A stretch of DNA of 64,000 nucleotides from CAZUXY01 sp964624235 (GTDB taxonomy: Bacteria; Spirochaetota; UBA4802; UBA5368), in contig CAZUXY010000018.1 of assembly GCA_964624235.1 (NCBI GenBank), forward strand, positions 1-64,000, written 5' to 3'. Positions 18,487 to 27,459 of this stretch are shown here, one piece after another (within the stretch, counting starts at the first letter, position 1; every line of letters begins with the position of its first letter). The notes under the pieces were generated by a model. That model had not been told where the DNA came from. It saw nothing but the letters and a program-made list of their open reading frames with translations, and searched no databases. The position numbers and the translations under genes were made by a program.

Positions 18487-20616
18487 ATGACCCGCGGTTT
18501 TCATCGTATCTTTTTGATCGCCGCCGCCTGCGGCATGATCCTAATGAGCAGCCGTCCCCTCTTTCCGGCGAAGGCCGGGGGGAACGCGGATGTGGCAAAT
18601 CCCTTCCCGCGTACCATCATGGACCACCGGGTGTTCACGGTGTTCCGCAGCGCGAACCTTCTGGGGTATGTCTTCCGTGACGGCGGCCGTGAGATCCTGG
18701 GCCCGCGTTACTGGGAGGGGAAAGAGACCGAGACCGCTCCCGCGGAAAAAGAGATTAAGGCCGATTTCAACGAGCGGCAGATAACGCATATCCAGGACAT
18801 GTTCCCCGGTGTGAGCTTCAGGAAGGGACAGAGGGTGAAGGCCGTCTACCGTGTGGTCCTCAGGGGCGTCAGGGTGCGCACCCTCGCGAAGCCCGTGCTT
18901 ATGAACGAGTACCGCGATCTGACTGATATCGAAGAGCGCGGTTTCATCTCCTCCCTCCTTGTCGCCGACGAGATCGTGATGCAGGCGTTCCAGCGCACCG
19001 CGGAAGGGCTTAAAGCCGCTGAGGAAAAGCTCATGAAGACCGTGCTGGAGGGGAACTTCACCTACTCCCGCGAGCACAGCGGCGTGGTGACGGCAAGGAA
19101 CGCCGTCATCGGCTATATACTGTCGACTCCCTCGGCGGACGACCTGGCGCGCCCGGCCGAGAACCTCAGGGAGCTGCGGACGCTGGCCGTGTTCCCGCTG
19201 GAGTTCAGGGGAGGCGGCGAGAAATACCGTTTCGTGGGCGCATACCTTAAGGACCTCTTCGAGGAGGCGCTTATAGGCATTCCCGATATCGTCATCGACT
19301 CGGACCGTCCCGACGAGACCAAATACCACCTGAAGGGAAGCGTCCGCGGCGTGGGCGACCGGGTGCAGATCGAGCTTACCCTGTTCAACACCTACAGCCA
19401 GAAGCAGGCGGCGAAAATCTCACGGCTCACCGCCCTTAATTCCAGGGGCATCGCCGATACACTTTCTGAGGCGGTGGTAACGCTGTCCGAAGCGTTAAAA
19501 ATAGAACTGCGGGAGAAGGACCTGTGGCGCCAGGAGCAGGTGATCAGGATGGCCGAAAGCTTTACCATGATGCGGGATTATCACAGGGCCCAAAAGCTTC
19601 GCGCACGGCATAACTACGATCAGGCGATGAAAACTATCGTGCCCGTCGCGAAGAAATACCCTGAAAATATCTATGTACAGCGCGAACTGGGCGATGTTCT
19701 GTATGCGGACGGGAAATACCGGGAGGCCCTTCCCGTTTATATGAAGGTCGAAGAGTTATGTATCACACAAAAACACCCCGACAGGGGAACGGTCTTTCTC
19801 GACCTGGGCAGGACGTATAAAAAGCTGGAGCAGTTCGAAAAAGCCGAGGAATACCTTCTGAAAGGACAGGAGGCAAGGACCGATGAGTACGAACCCGATC
19901 GCCTCAACGCGATTCATCCCAGAACCGCCGAAGCGTATCAGGCACGCGCCTATCTGCATATGGAAATTGCCTCTTACAGCCGCCGGCAACAAACCAGAAA
20001 TACGCAATACGGCGCCGCGGAAGGACTGTTGCGTAAAGCCGGGGAAATACTCATGAACAGGTATGGGGCGGACAGCCGGCGCCTGATACCGCTCTACGCG
20101 GGACTGTATGTGCTCTATATAGAGACCGGCAGGAATGACGAAAGTCTTGATCTTTCAGGCAAGTGCCTGCGGCTGACTGAGCTGAAGTATGGCAGGGACA
20201 GCGTGGAAACGGCGGTTAAATACGCGCAGCACGGCGCTCTCCTGTACCGTACCGACCGAAACCAAAAAGCTCTTGTGTACCTGAATAACGCGCTCACCCT
20301 GCTGAGAAAAAAACTCAAGGGTGAAAATCACGGCAAATTCTCCATGCTCTATGGATATTACGGCAACGTGTATGCATCACTGAACGATTACAAGAAAGCC
20401 GAACTCTACCTGAAAAAGTCCCTGGCGATCGATGAAAAAATACACGGGAAGGACAGCAAGTCAGCCAACAGTACGATCGCGAAGCTGGTGGATGTGGAAA
20501 TGCGCCTGGGGAAGACCGGTGAGGCGGTCGCGTATATGAAGCGAAACGGATTAAAAGAGCACCAGATCAAGGAGGTTCTGCGGATATATGAAGAGGAAAA
20601 AAGCAGAAAACCGTAG
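18487..20616 (+). CDS. Repeated domain + FlgO-like domain + TPR protein
   Basis: 709 residues from the ATG at 18487, with GGAGG seven bases upstream. The signal sequence (FLIAAACGMILMSS) has a possible but weak lipobox. Residues about 35-215 are the second copy of the domain seen at 16422: ANPFPRTIMDHRVFTVF, LGYVFRDG, YWEGK, AKPVLMNEYRD, FTYSREHSGVVTARNAVIGY, SADDLARP. Residues about 220-340 resemble a FlgO/TolB-N-like domain (LRTLAVFPLEF, then KYHLKGSV). From about 360 to the end lie TPR-type helical pairs, including RELGDVLYADGKYREALPVY and YYGNVYASLNDYKKAELYLK. Probably a periplasmic scaffold; the role is unknown. Confidence 0.75.
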   Translation: MTRGFHRIFLIAAACGMILMSSRPLFPAKAGGNADVANPFPRTIMDHRVFTVFRSANLLGYVFRDGGREILGPRYWEGKETETAPAEKEIKADFNERQITHIQDMFPGVSFRKGQRVKAVYRVVLRGVRVRTLAKPVLMNEYRDLTDIEERGFISSLLVADEIVMQAFQRTAEGLKAAEEKLMKTVLEGNFTYSREHSGVVTARNAVIGYILSTPSADDLARPAENLRELRTLAVFPLEFRGGGEKYRFVGAYLKDLFEEALIGIPDIVIDSDRPDETKYHLKGSVRGVGDRVQIELTLFNTYSQKQAAKISRLTALNSRGIADTLSEAVVTLSEALKIELREKDLWRQEQVIRMAESFTMMRDYHRAQKLRARHNYDQAMKTIVPVAKKYPENIYVQRELGDVLYADGKYREALPVYMKVEELCITQKHPDRGTVFLDLGRTYKKLEQFEKAEEYLLKGQEARTDEYEPDRLNAIHPRTAEAYQARAYLHMEIASYSRRQQTRNTQYGAAEGLLRKAGEILMNRYGADSRRLIPLYAGLYVLYIETGRNDESLDLSGKCLRLTELKYGRDSVETAVKYAQHGALLYRTDRNQKALVYLNNALTLLRKKLKGENHGKFSMLYGYYGNVYASLNDYKKAELYLKKSLAIDEKIHGKDSKSANSTIAKLVDVEMRLGKTGEAVAYMKRNGLKEHQIKEVLRIYEEEKSRKP

Positions 20617-20697
20617 CGTCCCGATAGGACATTGAAAACACTCCCTGGCGCAGTTGAGGGGTGCGCACACAAAATACCGTCATTACCGGAGTTATAC

Positions 20698-23217
20698 ATG
20701 GAAACGTGCCATAAACAATCGGTGAAATTAATCATCATAATGATGATCGCGGCGTCGTTCTCGTGCCTGCCGGGCAATCTCCGGGAGAAAAAGGATGTGG
20801 CGAACCCCTTTCCCCGGGAAATACTGAACCACCGGATATTTACGGTCTTCTGGAAAGAAGATTTGCTGGGGTACTCTTTCCGCGACGAGGAACGCGGCCT
20901 GGTGGGGCCCCTCTACTGGACCGGGAAGGTGTCGTCGTCCTCCGCCGGCGAAGACCGCACCGTGCGTTTCTCGGAGGAACAGGTGAAGTGGCTCTCCGCT
21001 CTCCTTCCCGGCATCAGCTTCAGGGCCGGCAGTACCGGTAAAGTGAGCTACACCGTCATTCTCAAGGGACTCAGGGTGAACCAGCTCACCCATCCCGTGC
21101 TCATGCCGGAGTACCGTGACAATGAGACGATACGGGGTGAGCGTTTCATCGTATCCACCCTGTCGGCCGACGAGGTGATACTGCAGGCGCACATATCCAC
21201 GAAAAAGGGAGTGGAGCCCGTGGAGGCGAAGGGGCTTCCCGTGTTCTTAGAAGGGGAATACACCTATTCCACCTCGCACCGGGGCATCGTGGCGGCGACC
21301 GACTGCCTTATCGGATACAGCCTTGCGGCGCCGAATACGGATGACCTGGCGCGGAAGGGTGAAGACGAAAAAGAACGACGCGGTATCGCCGTTTTCGATT
21401 TCTCCTTTACGTCGCTGGACCCCGGGTACGAGTACCTGCCCGATTTGCTGAAGTCGAACCTGGAACGATCACTGCAAATATTGCCCGGCGTCGATGTGAT
21501 GAAAGAAAGAAAGGATGACGCGAAATACCATCTCAGGGGAAACGTTGAACAAAAAGGGAAATCCATACACGTAGAGGCCTTCCTTATCAATACCTATACG
21601 AAGAAACAGGTGCTGAAGCTGGCGAGGGATGTAAAAACCAGCGCACTGAAAGACCTGAAAGGTTTTCATGACGATCTGCTCGCCGTCTGTGCGCGTTCGT
21701 TCGGCATTCCTGTTGACGTAGAGTTGAAACAGAACCTCGATATGGCCTTTACCGCCACCGAAGAGAGCGAACTGACGAGAAAATTTCACGAGGCGCGTAG
21801 ATTATATAACAAAAACAGGTATCATGAGGCCGATGCGATTCTGAAGTCGGTGCTGACACAACTTCCCGACTTTATCGACGCCCTGCAGTTGAGGGCTTAC
21901 GTGCTTTATCAGCTCTCGAAAATGGATGAAGCGGAAAAACTGCAAAAAAAACTGCTCATTGAAGCATTCAAATACCGTGACCTTAAATGGAAAATCGACA
22001 GTTATTATGAACTTGGATTGATCAAGCAAACCACGCGTAAATATAAAGAGGCGCGTGACTATTTTGAAAAGGCCCTGATGCTGTATAAGGAGGGGGGCAA
22101 ACGCGATGTACGGTTCTTACGGCTTATATATAAGAGGCTGGGAGAAGTCGTTATCAAGGCCGCCTATCCCCGTGTAACGGCCGCTCAGAAAAAAGAGGGG
22201 ATGGGCTATCTGCTGAAGAGCCTTGACATCGCCGCCCGATACAACGGGCTTTACAGTATAGAAGCGGCGGGAATTTATAAAGAACTCTCTGAGGCCTCCC
22301 GACTCGTCGGTGAAAATGAAAAAGCACTGTACTATATTCTAAAAGCGAAACACATCGTCGAGAAGAGAAGACTCCCCTGGGATTTCGGCACCATATGGAT
22401 CAAGGCCCACTACGGCATCGCCCTGGCTGCCAATAAGCAATACACCAGGGCTCTGCGGGAGCTCAATGAAAGCTACGCGCTCATGAAAGAATTCGTGAAG
22501 AACGAACCGCATCAGAATACCGCTGAAATCAAAGCGCAGTTATGCCTGGCCTACGTGAAAAGCGGGGAATTTGAAAAAGGGATCGACGCTTTCTTTGAAA
22601 GCCTGGCGATATACCGCAAGGTGTATGCACCCTCGTATAATTTCGAAAACCGGTTTTACCTCACCGTGGGCGAAATAATCCTGTACAGAGGTGGACTTTA
22701 TCGCGCCTACCGCCACATGCTGAAGAATATCGATCCGGCCTACAAAAAGGAATGCATAAAACTGGTAAAGGCCGCTATCGAGCCGAGCTGTTTTCATTAC
22801 AAGGCACGCGATATCAGTCCCGGGGAAATACTACCCAGGCTTAAGCCGATGGCCGACGGGGACGCGTCTGGGCGCTTCCTCGCGGTGGGCTTCAAAGGGG
22901 GGCTCAGCATGGGAACGCTTAACGCCGACCCGTGGGGTATCACCTTCTGCGTTAAGGGGGAGAAATACCAGCAAAACGATGATTTTTTGATTTTCACCTG
23001 GCGGTACTCGCCCTGGCAGGCGGTTGCGGGAAAAGTGCTTCCTGAGAATATGCTGATCGTCTGGATGATCGATGAGGTTCCCTATTACGCCTGCCGTGTC
23101 CGCGGGAACAACTCGACCTATTACGGTAACGTGGATGTGAAACGCTGCGTCTGCACCTACGCCGGCGAGAAGGGCTGCGAGGAGAGCGACCGCTTCGACG
23201 TGCTGGTGGAAAAATAA
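20698..23217 (+). CDS. Repeated domain + FlgO-like + TPR + Cys-rich C-terminus
   Basis: 839 residues from the ATG at 20698 (CGGAG upstream); a TTG frame from 20632 adds nothing useful. Lipobox ASFSC. Residues about 33-220 are the third copy of the repeated domain (ANPFPREILNHRIFTVF, LGYSFRDE, YWTGK, THPVLMPEYRD, ADEVILQ, YSTSHRGIVAA, TDDLARK). A FlgO-like domain follows (RRGIAVFDFSF, KYHLRGNV) and then an extended TPR region (about 360-690), e.g. YYELGLIKQTTRKYKEARDY. Unlike its paralogue it ends in a further domain of about 140 residues with several cysteines (CVCTYAGEKGC) and an ACRVRGNN segment. The domain order shows it is a duplicated and extended relative of the upstream gene. Confidence 0.75.
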   Translation: METCHKQSVKLIIIMMIAASFSCLPGNLREKKDVANPFPREILNHRIFTVFWKEDLLGYSFRDEERGLVGPLYWTGKVSSSSAGEDRTVRFSEEQVKWLSALLPGISFRAGSTGKVSYTVILKGLRVNQLTHPVLMPEYRDNETIRGERFIVSTLSADEVILQAHISTKKGVEPVEAKGLPVFLEGEYTYSTSHRGIVAATDCLIGYSLAAPNTDDLARKGEDEKERRGIAVFDFSFTSLDPGYEYLPDLLKSNLERSLQILPGVDVMKERKDDAKYHLRGNVEQKGKSIHVEAFLINTYTKKQVLKLARDVKTSALKDLKGFHDDLLAVCARSFGIPVDVELKQNLDMAFTATEESELTRKFHEARRLYNKNRYHEADAILKSVLTQLPDFIDALQLRAYVLYQLSKMDEAEKLQKKLLIEAFKYRDLKWKIDSYYELGLIKQTTRKYKEARDYFEKALMLYKEGGKRDVRFLRLIYKRLGEVVIKAAYPRVTAAQKKEGMGYLLKSLDIAARYNGLYSIEAAGIYKELSEASRLVGENEKALYYILKAKHIVEKRRLPWDFGTIWIKAHYGIALAANKQYTRALRELNESYALMKEFVKNEPHQNTAEIKAQLCLAYVKSGEFEKGIDAFFESLAIYRKVYAPSYNFENRFYLTVGEIILYRGGLYRAYRHMLKNIDPAYKKECIKLVKAAIEPSCFHYKARDISPGEILPRLKPMADGDASGRFLAVGFKGGLSMGTLNADPWGITFCVKGEKYQQNDDFLIFTWRYSPWQAVAGKVLPENMLIVWMIDEVPYYACRVRGNNSTYYGNVDVKRCVCTYAGEKGCEESDRFDVLVEK

Positions 23218-23282
23218 GGGAAGGAGCATTCGTGCTGCCCTGAAATGCAGTCCGACTGAAGTCCAAAAAGAAGTAGTTTATT

Positions 23283-23738
23283 ATGAACAGTAGAAACATA
23301 CTGATGGCCGTCTTCGCGGTAATCGCAGTGTTGCTTTTAAATGATGGTCCCGCGGGAACGCCGGGCACTGCGGCAACAAAACCCGTTGTGAAGGTGGTAA
23401 AGCCGGCATGCTGTATACCAACGCCGAATTTTGACAGCGGCTGGAGAACGATACTTGCCGACCAGACCCTTGTGATAATGCATAATCTGGGAGGGACTCT
23501 GGACAATTATCTTGTCGATGTTACCTTTAAAACCCCTACAGGCGCAATCGGCGGTGTTGCCGGTATCGATGAATACCGGCAGGCCTATGACTGCGGCGGC
23601 GGTAAAACCTGTTTCCGCAGCGAAAATACGGGAATAAAATGGTCCGGGTTGAGCACATCGAGTATTTCAATCTACAGGGGTAAAAATGAAGCCCCGAATT
23701 ACACAGAGTACATAAGGGTACGAATCTGGGTCTATTGA
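23283..23738 (+). CDS. Small secreted protein, H-type-lectin-like
   Basis: 151 residues with a signal peptide ending near GTPGTA. The mature part contains DSGWRTILADQTLVIMHNLGG near its start and ISIYRGKNEAPNYTEYIRVR near its end, closed by an RIWVY C-terminus. This pattern recalls H-type-lectin-like beta-sandwich domains found in secreted and phage tail proteins. Two pairs of cysteines (CC, and CGGGKTC) may form disulphides. The family link rests on motif resemblance only. It starts 65 bp after the TPR protein. Confidence 0.55.
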   Translation: MNSRNILMAVFAVIAVLLLNDGPAGTPGTAATKPVVKVVKPACCIPTPNFDSGWRTILADQTLVIMHNLGGTLDNYLVDVTFKTPTGAIGGVAGIDEYRQAYDCGGGKTCFRSENTGIKWSGLSTSSISIYRGKNEAPNYTEYIRVRIWVY

Positions 23739-23908
23739 TCTCTCCGCCTTCAAATTGCATGGAAAATGGGCTGACGGGATTGCGAACATCAACGAGATCC
23801 GGGAGAACGTAGTTCGAAGCCGTGAGCGCATGGATCGGGGCAGTCGTATTTGAAAAGAACGCTGCCGCGGTTGAAGTATTTATCAGTGAATATAAAGGAG
23901 GATGCACC

Positions 23909-24505
23909 ATGAAACGAAAATTATTTTTCATTGTTCTATTGCCACTGCTCCTGTCCCTGTTCGCACTGACCGGTGATATCTACGGACAGAAAAAAACAAC
24001 CACAACAAAGATCAAGACTGCAATTACCCCTGTGTCAGCCCAGTTGAAAACACTGATGATTAAAAGAAAGGCTTTAACCGCTTTAAAGTTGGGTGGAGTA
24101 ACCTACCTGGGACCGGAAACGGGCCGTAGTTACTACCTTATTAATAAAAAAACAGGAAATTCTATAGATCTTTATGGTTGTTATCAAGAATGGGCTGGTG
24201 GCTCAATTCAAAGGTTCATTTTTTTACGAGCGGATTCAGGATACCACTATTTTTTAAGCATCAATTCGAGGGGTTATGTCTTATTTACCGCGGATGATGG
24301 CCAGGTAGGTCATGTAAATTTCAGCGGTAAGGAACAGCAGAAGTTTATTTTCGAAGATGCCGGTGAGAGTTTTTACTATATAAAAAACAAACAGAACGGC
24401 AAATATCTTTATGACAGTAATGCAGATTCGGCCCGGCACCGCGCGGCAACCGCGCCGAAACAGGCAACCGACGACTTTAAATTCATGCTGGTATCGGTTG
24501 ATTAG
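23909..24505 (+). CDS. Small secreted beta-trefoil-like protein
   Basis: 198 residues from the ATG at 23909, with a strong AAAGGAGGA site. The signal peptide ends near DIYG. A Thr/Lys-rich linker follows, then a region with repeated units of the type YYLINKKTGNSIDLYG, YFLSINSRGYVLFTADD and YYIKNKQNGKYLYDSN. The unit pattern Yxi.n..tGk.L resembles ricin-B/beta-trefoil carbohydrate-binding repeats. The gene is visibly richer in A and T than its neighbours (many AAA, TTT and AAT codons), which may indicate recent acquisition. Role unknown; sugar binding at the cell surface is inference. Confidence 0.6.
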   Translation: MKRKLFFIVLLPLLLSLFALTGDIYGQKKTTTTKIKTAITPVSAQLKTLMIKRKALTALKLGGVTYLGPETGRSYYLINKKTGNSIDLYGCYQEWAGGSIQRFIFLRADSGYHYFLSINSRGYVLFTADDGQVGHVNFSGKEQQKFIFEDAGESFYYIKNKQNGKYLYDSNADSARHRAATAPKQATDDFKFMLVSVD

Positions 24506-24547
24506 TACAATTTTACCTTTTGGCGATTGTATGTTAAGGAGGATACG

Positions 24548-25060
24548 ATGAATAAACGAAATATTATTATGATGGTAGCAGTCGTATGCGCGGTGTTTTC
24601 CGTTATTGCCGTGATGGAAGGGCAGAGTCTCTACAACCTGGAAAAGGGTAGAGGGTATAAAATAGTGTACGGAGGAAAGGCGTTGCAGGCGTCATATAAT
24701 CACAACAACGGCGCCGTTACCTTCTCTTTTGAGGCGATACGGAACGTCGTGGAGCAACGATGGTACTTTCCCGAAACGGATGATCATTTTTGTTTCGTAA
24801 GACCGGAAGCTGCCGTTGACAGACGGGATAGTAGAAACGTACTAAGTATAGTGTCTAAAGCCCTGGCGACCTCGCCCCATGGTCCCATCCCCTGGGATAT
24901 CATGGATTCCGACGAGTTCAAATGGCGTATAGAAAACGCCGGCAGCGGAAAGGTCTATTTCTTTAACAAGAAAACCGGGACCAGCCTGAATGTGAGCGGC
25001 ACGGGACTGGTCATGGGTCTTAAAAGAGATACCGCGAAATTCCAGCTGGTACCGCAATAG
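24548..25060 (+). CDS. Small secreted beta-trefoil-like protein
   Basis: 170 residues from the ATG at 24548 (AAGGAGGATAC upstream). The signal peptide covers IIMMVAVVCAVFSVIAVMEG. The mature part starts SLYNLEKGRGYKIVYGGKAL and ends KVYFFNKKTGTSLNVSG... FQLVPQ, again the alternating Y-x-n-x-tG-x-L pattern of beta-trefoil repeats, related in style to the preceding gene. It is last in the direction of the secreted run and is followed by a strong hairpin terminator. Confidence 0.6.
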   Translation: MNKRNIIMMVAVVCAVFSVIAVMEGQSLYNLEKGRGYKIVYGGKALQASYNHNNGAVTFSFEAIRNVVEQRWYFPETDDHFCFVRPEAAVDRRDSRNVLSIVSKALATSPHGPIPWDIMDSDEFKWRIENAGSGKVYFFNKKTGTSLNVSGTGLVMGLKRDTAKFQLVPQ

Positions 25061-25075
25061 CACACCTTTCCTAAA

Positions 25076-25097
25076 AAGCCGGCCTTGCGGCCGGCTT
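25076..25097. terminator. Bidirectional rho-independent terminator
   Basis: Perfect 9 bp stem AAGCCGGCC / GGCCGGCTT with loop TTGC. The minus-strand side is followed by TTTTTAGG, giving a good terminator for the convergent sugar operon. On the plus strand the tail (CTGTGTTC) is weaker. Confidence 0.75.
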
Positions 25098-25189
25098 CTG
25101 TGTTCATAATCACTTCTTTAATACAAGTACTTCTTTACTAATAAACGAGTTTTCCGTTACGGGCTCTTCCGACCGTAACGGGACTTTTC

Positions 25190-26440
25190 TCACCATACAT
25201 AAAAGCTCCTGTAGATGGGCCAGAGTACCAGGTAGGCGAATATCCCCTTCCAGGTAAGTTTCGTCTCGAGCGGCAGGCGCTGTTCCGGCGGCGGGAGCCG
25301 CCTGATGTCGCCGATCCCCTTCTGGTACCAGTAGGCGGTGCTGGACCAGTCGTCGTAGCGCATGTTGTTGTGACCGTGTTCGATGGTTACCCTGATGGAC
25401 TTCGTAAAGGGTATGGGGTCCGGGATATGGTACCGGTAGTAGGTGAGGGGCTTTCGCCAGTTGACCCCGCCGGTGCTGATGATGCCGTGATACGGGGCCT
25501 CGTAGCGCTGGATGGGGCAGTAGGCGTGATTCACGTAGTCCTCGGTGCCGGTGCCGTGGATATCCGGCGGCCAGGTCTCCCCGTCGACGAAGATCATGTC
25601 GTCCCCCTCCCCGGGCCAGTCCCAGTACCACGACCAGCGCTGGTTGTGGATATTTATGTTGCAGCCCACGTAGTGGCCCCGGCCCTTCGCTTCGAGGATG
25701 ACGTAGTTGTCCTTCCCGGTGGTGTTCTTCCCGTAGCTCTGGAACTCTTCGGTCCCCAGGCCTTTTTCAGGGCTGCTTCCCTTAGTGGTCACCCGGTTCC
25801 ATGAGGCGTGGAAGCGGTAGACGTTGTCCTCCAGAAAGGCGTACTGTTCCCAGTCGATATAATAATAGAATATTATGTTTTTGTCCTTCTCGCACTGGTT
25901 CACCAGCTCGATGCGGGCCCCCTTCGCGAAGGGCATGGGGAACCAGCAGTTGAAGGCTGCCCCGTTCTGGGAGCTCATCTGGAAGGGCGCCGACACGTAG
26001 TTCCTGCGAATGCCGTGGCCGGAACCGAAAAAGTCGCCGATGGGCACCTCGACGCTGGGCTTCTTCGAGCCGTCCCAGTACATCCGCAGCACCAGTTTTC
26101 TCAGGTAGTGATCGGTTTTCGGCGGGCCGTCCCGCTCGGTGGTGCCGATGGTGCACCAGATATGGCGGATGCAACCGGCGGACTTCGTCTCCGCCAGGAC
26201 GACGGTTTCACCTTTCGGTATCTTCAGACTGTCCTTATTTCCGCCGGTCCGGTCGTAGCTCGAGAACCGTTTGCGTTTATACTGCTTCGCCACCGGCAGC
26301 AGCTCCAGACTGTTGGTGTACGAGAACGAGCCTTTCCCGAAACCGCGTGGCGGTTCCGCCTTTGCGGTGTCGGCCGTTACCAGTCCGGCCGCAACGGCGA
26401 CCAGAATGAGCGTCCTGCCATACCTGTTTTTTGTTCCCAT
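25190..26440 (-). CDS. GH172 (DUF2961) glycoside hydrolase
   Basis: 416 residues with a signal peptide (ILVAVAAGLVTADTAKA), so exported. The DUF2961 double jelly-roll is evident: SAGCIRHIWCTIGTT near the N-terminus, DGSKKPSVEVPIGDFFGSGHG, FNCWFPMPFAKGARIEL, EGDDMIFVDGE, and the hallmark HGTGTEDYVNHAYC. These proteins form family GH172, which includes an alpha-fructofuranosidase and exo-acting D-arabinofuranosidases. It is the last gene of the LacI-headed operon, behind the binding-protein gene. The likely role is release of a furanose sugar outside the cytoplasm, imported by the ABC system and metabolised by the isomerase and kinase encoded upstream. AGGAGG precedes the ATG. Confidence 0.85.
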   Translation of the reverse strand: MGTKNRYGRTLILVAVAAGLVTADTAKAEPPRGFGKGSFSYTNSLELLPVAKQYKRKRFSSYDRTGGNKDSLKIPKGETVVLAETKSAGCIRHIWCTIGTTERDGPPKTDHYLRKLVLRMYWDGSKKPSVEVPIGDFFGSGHGIRRNYVSAPFQMSSQNGAAFNCWFPMPFAKGARIELVNQCEKDKNIIFYYYIDWEQYAFLEDNVYRFHASWNRVTTKGSSPEKGLGTEEFQSYGKNTTGKDNYVILEAKGRGHYVGCNINIHNQRWSWYWDWPGEGDDMIFVDGETWPPDIHGTGTEDYVNHAYCPIQRYEAPYHGIISTGGVNWRKPLTYYRYHIPDPIPFTKSIRVTIEHGHNNMRYDDWSSTAYWYQKGIGDIRRLPPPEQRLPLETKLTWKGIFAYLVLWPIYRSFYVW

Positions 26441-26476
26441 GGTGTCACACCTCCTCTTTGTTGAGTATGAACGTTC

Positions 26477-27436
26477 TTACTTTATCAATTCGCCGCCCCG
26501 GTCGAGGTTCTCCCGGGTGAAGAAACGGGACTGGAGCGTGATTTCCTTCGGGACCTTTTCCCCCCGCAGCACCGCCAGGGCCGTCCGGACCGCCTCTATC
26601 CCGCCCGTCGGATATTCAAAACAGACATCCATGATGCCCTGTGCGACATAGGCCCTGCCTTCCTGCGGGAGGGCGTCGATCCCCACGAAAATGATCCCCT
26701 TCTCGCGGCCGGCGGCCTTGGCGGCAAGGTATGCGCCGTGCGCCCCGGGGTCGTTGTGGGCGTAGACCAGGTCGATGCGGTCGAAGCGTGAGAGGGCCGA
26801 TTCCATTTCGATGCGGGCGTTGGGTTCGAGCCATTTCATGTCGGCCTCGAAGATGACCCTGATGTCTGAGCCTTTAATGCCCTCCCGGAAGCCGCGGTGC
26901 CGGTCCTGCCCGGGAGTCGAGGTCATGAGCCCCTTCAGCTCGACCACGTTGCCTTTTCCTTTGAGCCGCGCGGCGATCCACTTTCCGGCGGCTCGTCCTA
27001 TGGCGACGTTGTCACCTCCGATGAAACAGGTATAGTCGTCGCCCAGCACCCTGCGGTCGAGGACGATGACCGGGATGCCCGCTTTCATCGCCGCCGAAAC
27101 CGGCGGGGTGAGCGGCGCCGCCTCCTTGGGCGATATAATAATAAGGTCGACCTTCGCGCTGATAAACTCTTCGACATGGGCGCGTTGCTTCAAAGTGTCG
27201 TTCTGGGCATCCTTGAACACAACGGCGATCCCGGGATGCAGACCGGCCTCTTTCTCGATGTGGGCGTTCATCTGGACCCGCCATGGTTCTCCCAGGTTGC
27301 ACTGGCTCATACCTATCGTCCACCGGGCCTTTTCCCGCGCCGTGTCGGCGGCTTCCTTCCTGCCGCATGAAAGGACGAAGCCGCACAGCAGAACGATGAC
27401 CAGTATTACAATGCGGCTTTTCCGATTTTCCCCCAT
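26477..27436 (-). CDS. Sugar ABC transporter substrate-binding protein
   Basis: 319 residues from the ATG at 27436, which has AAGGAGGT. The lipobox is VLSC. The mature part is a Peripla_BP_4 domain: TIGMSQCNLGEPWRVQMNAH, QRAHVEEFISAKVDLIIISP, GIPVIVLDRRV, ARIEMESALSRFDRIDLVYA, EGRAYVAQGIMDVCFEYPTG. The NLGEPWR start and domain order resemble YtfQ-type furanose-binding proteins of the CUT2 class. It captures the sugar for the permease and ATPase encoded 23 bp and about 1.0 kb upstream in the operon. Confidence 0.9.
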   Translation of the reverse strand: MGENRKSRIVILVIVLLCGFVLSCGRKEAADTAREKARWTIGMSQCNLGEPWRVQMNAHIEKEAGLHPGIAVVFKDAQNDTLKQRAHVEEFISAKVDLIIISPKEAAPLTPPVSAAMKAGIPVIVLDRRVLGDDYTCFIGGDNVAIGRAAGKWIAARLKGKGNVVELKGLMTSTPGQDRHRGFREGIKGSDIRVIFEADMKWLEPNARIEMESALSRFDRIDLVYAHNDPGAHGAYLAAKAAGREKGIIFVGIDALPQEGRAYVAQGIMDVCFEYPTGGIEAVRTALAVLRGEKVPKEITLQSRFFTRENLDRGGELIK

Positions 27437-27459
27437 GGTATACCTCCTTCTGTGCATGA

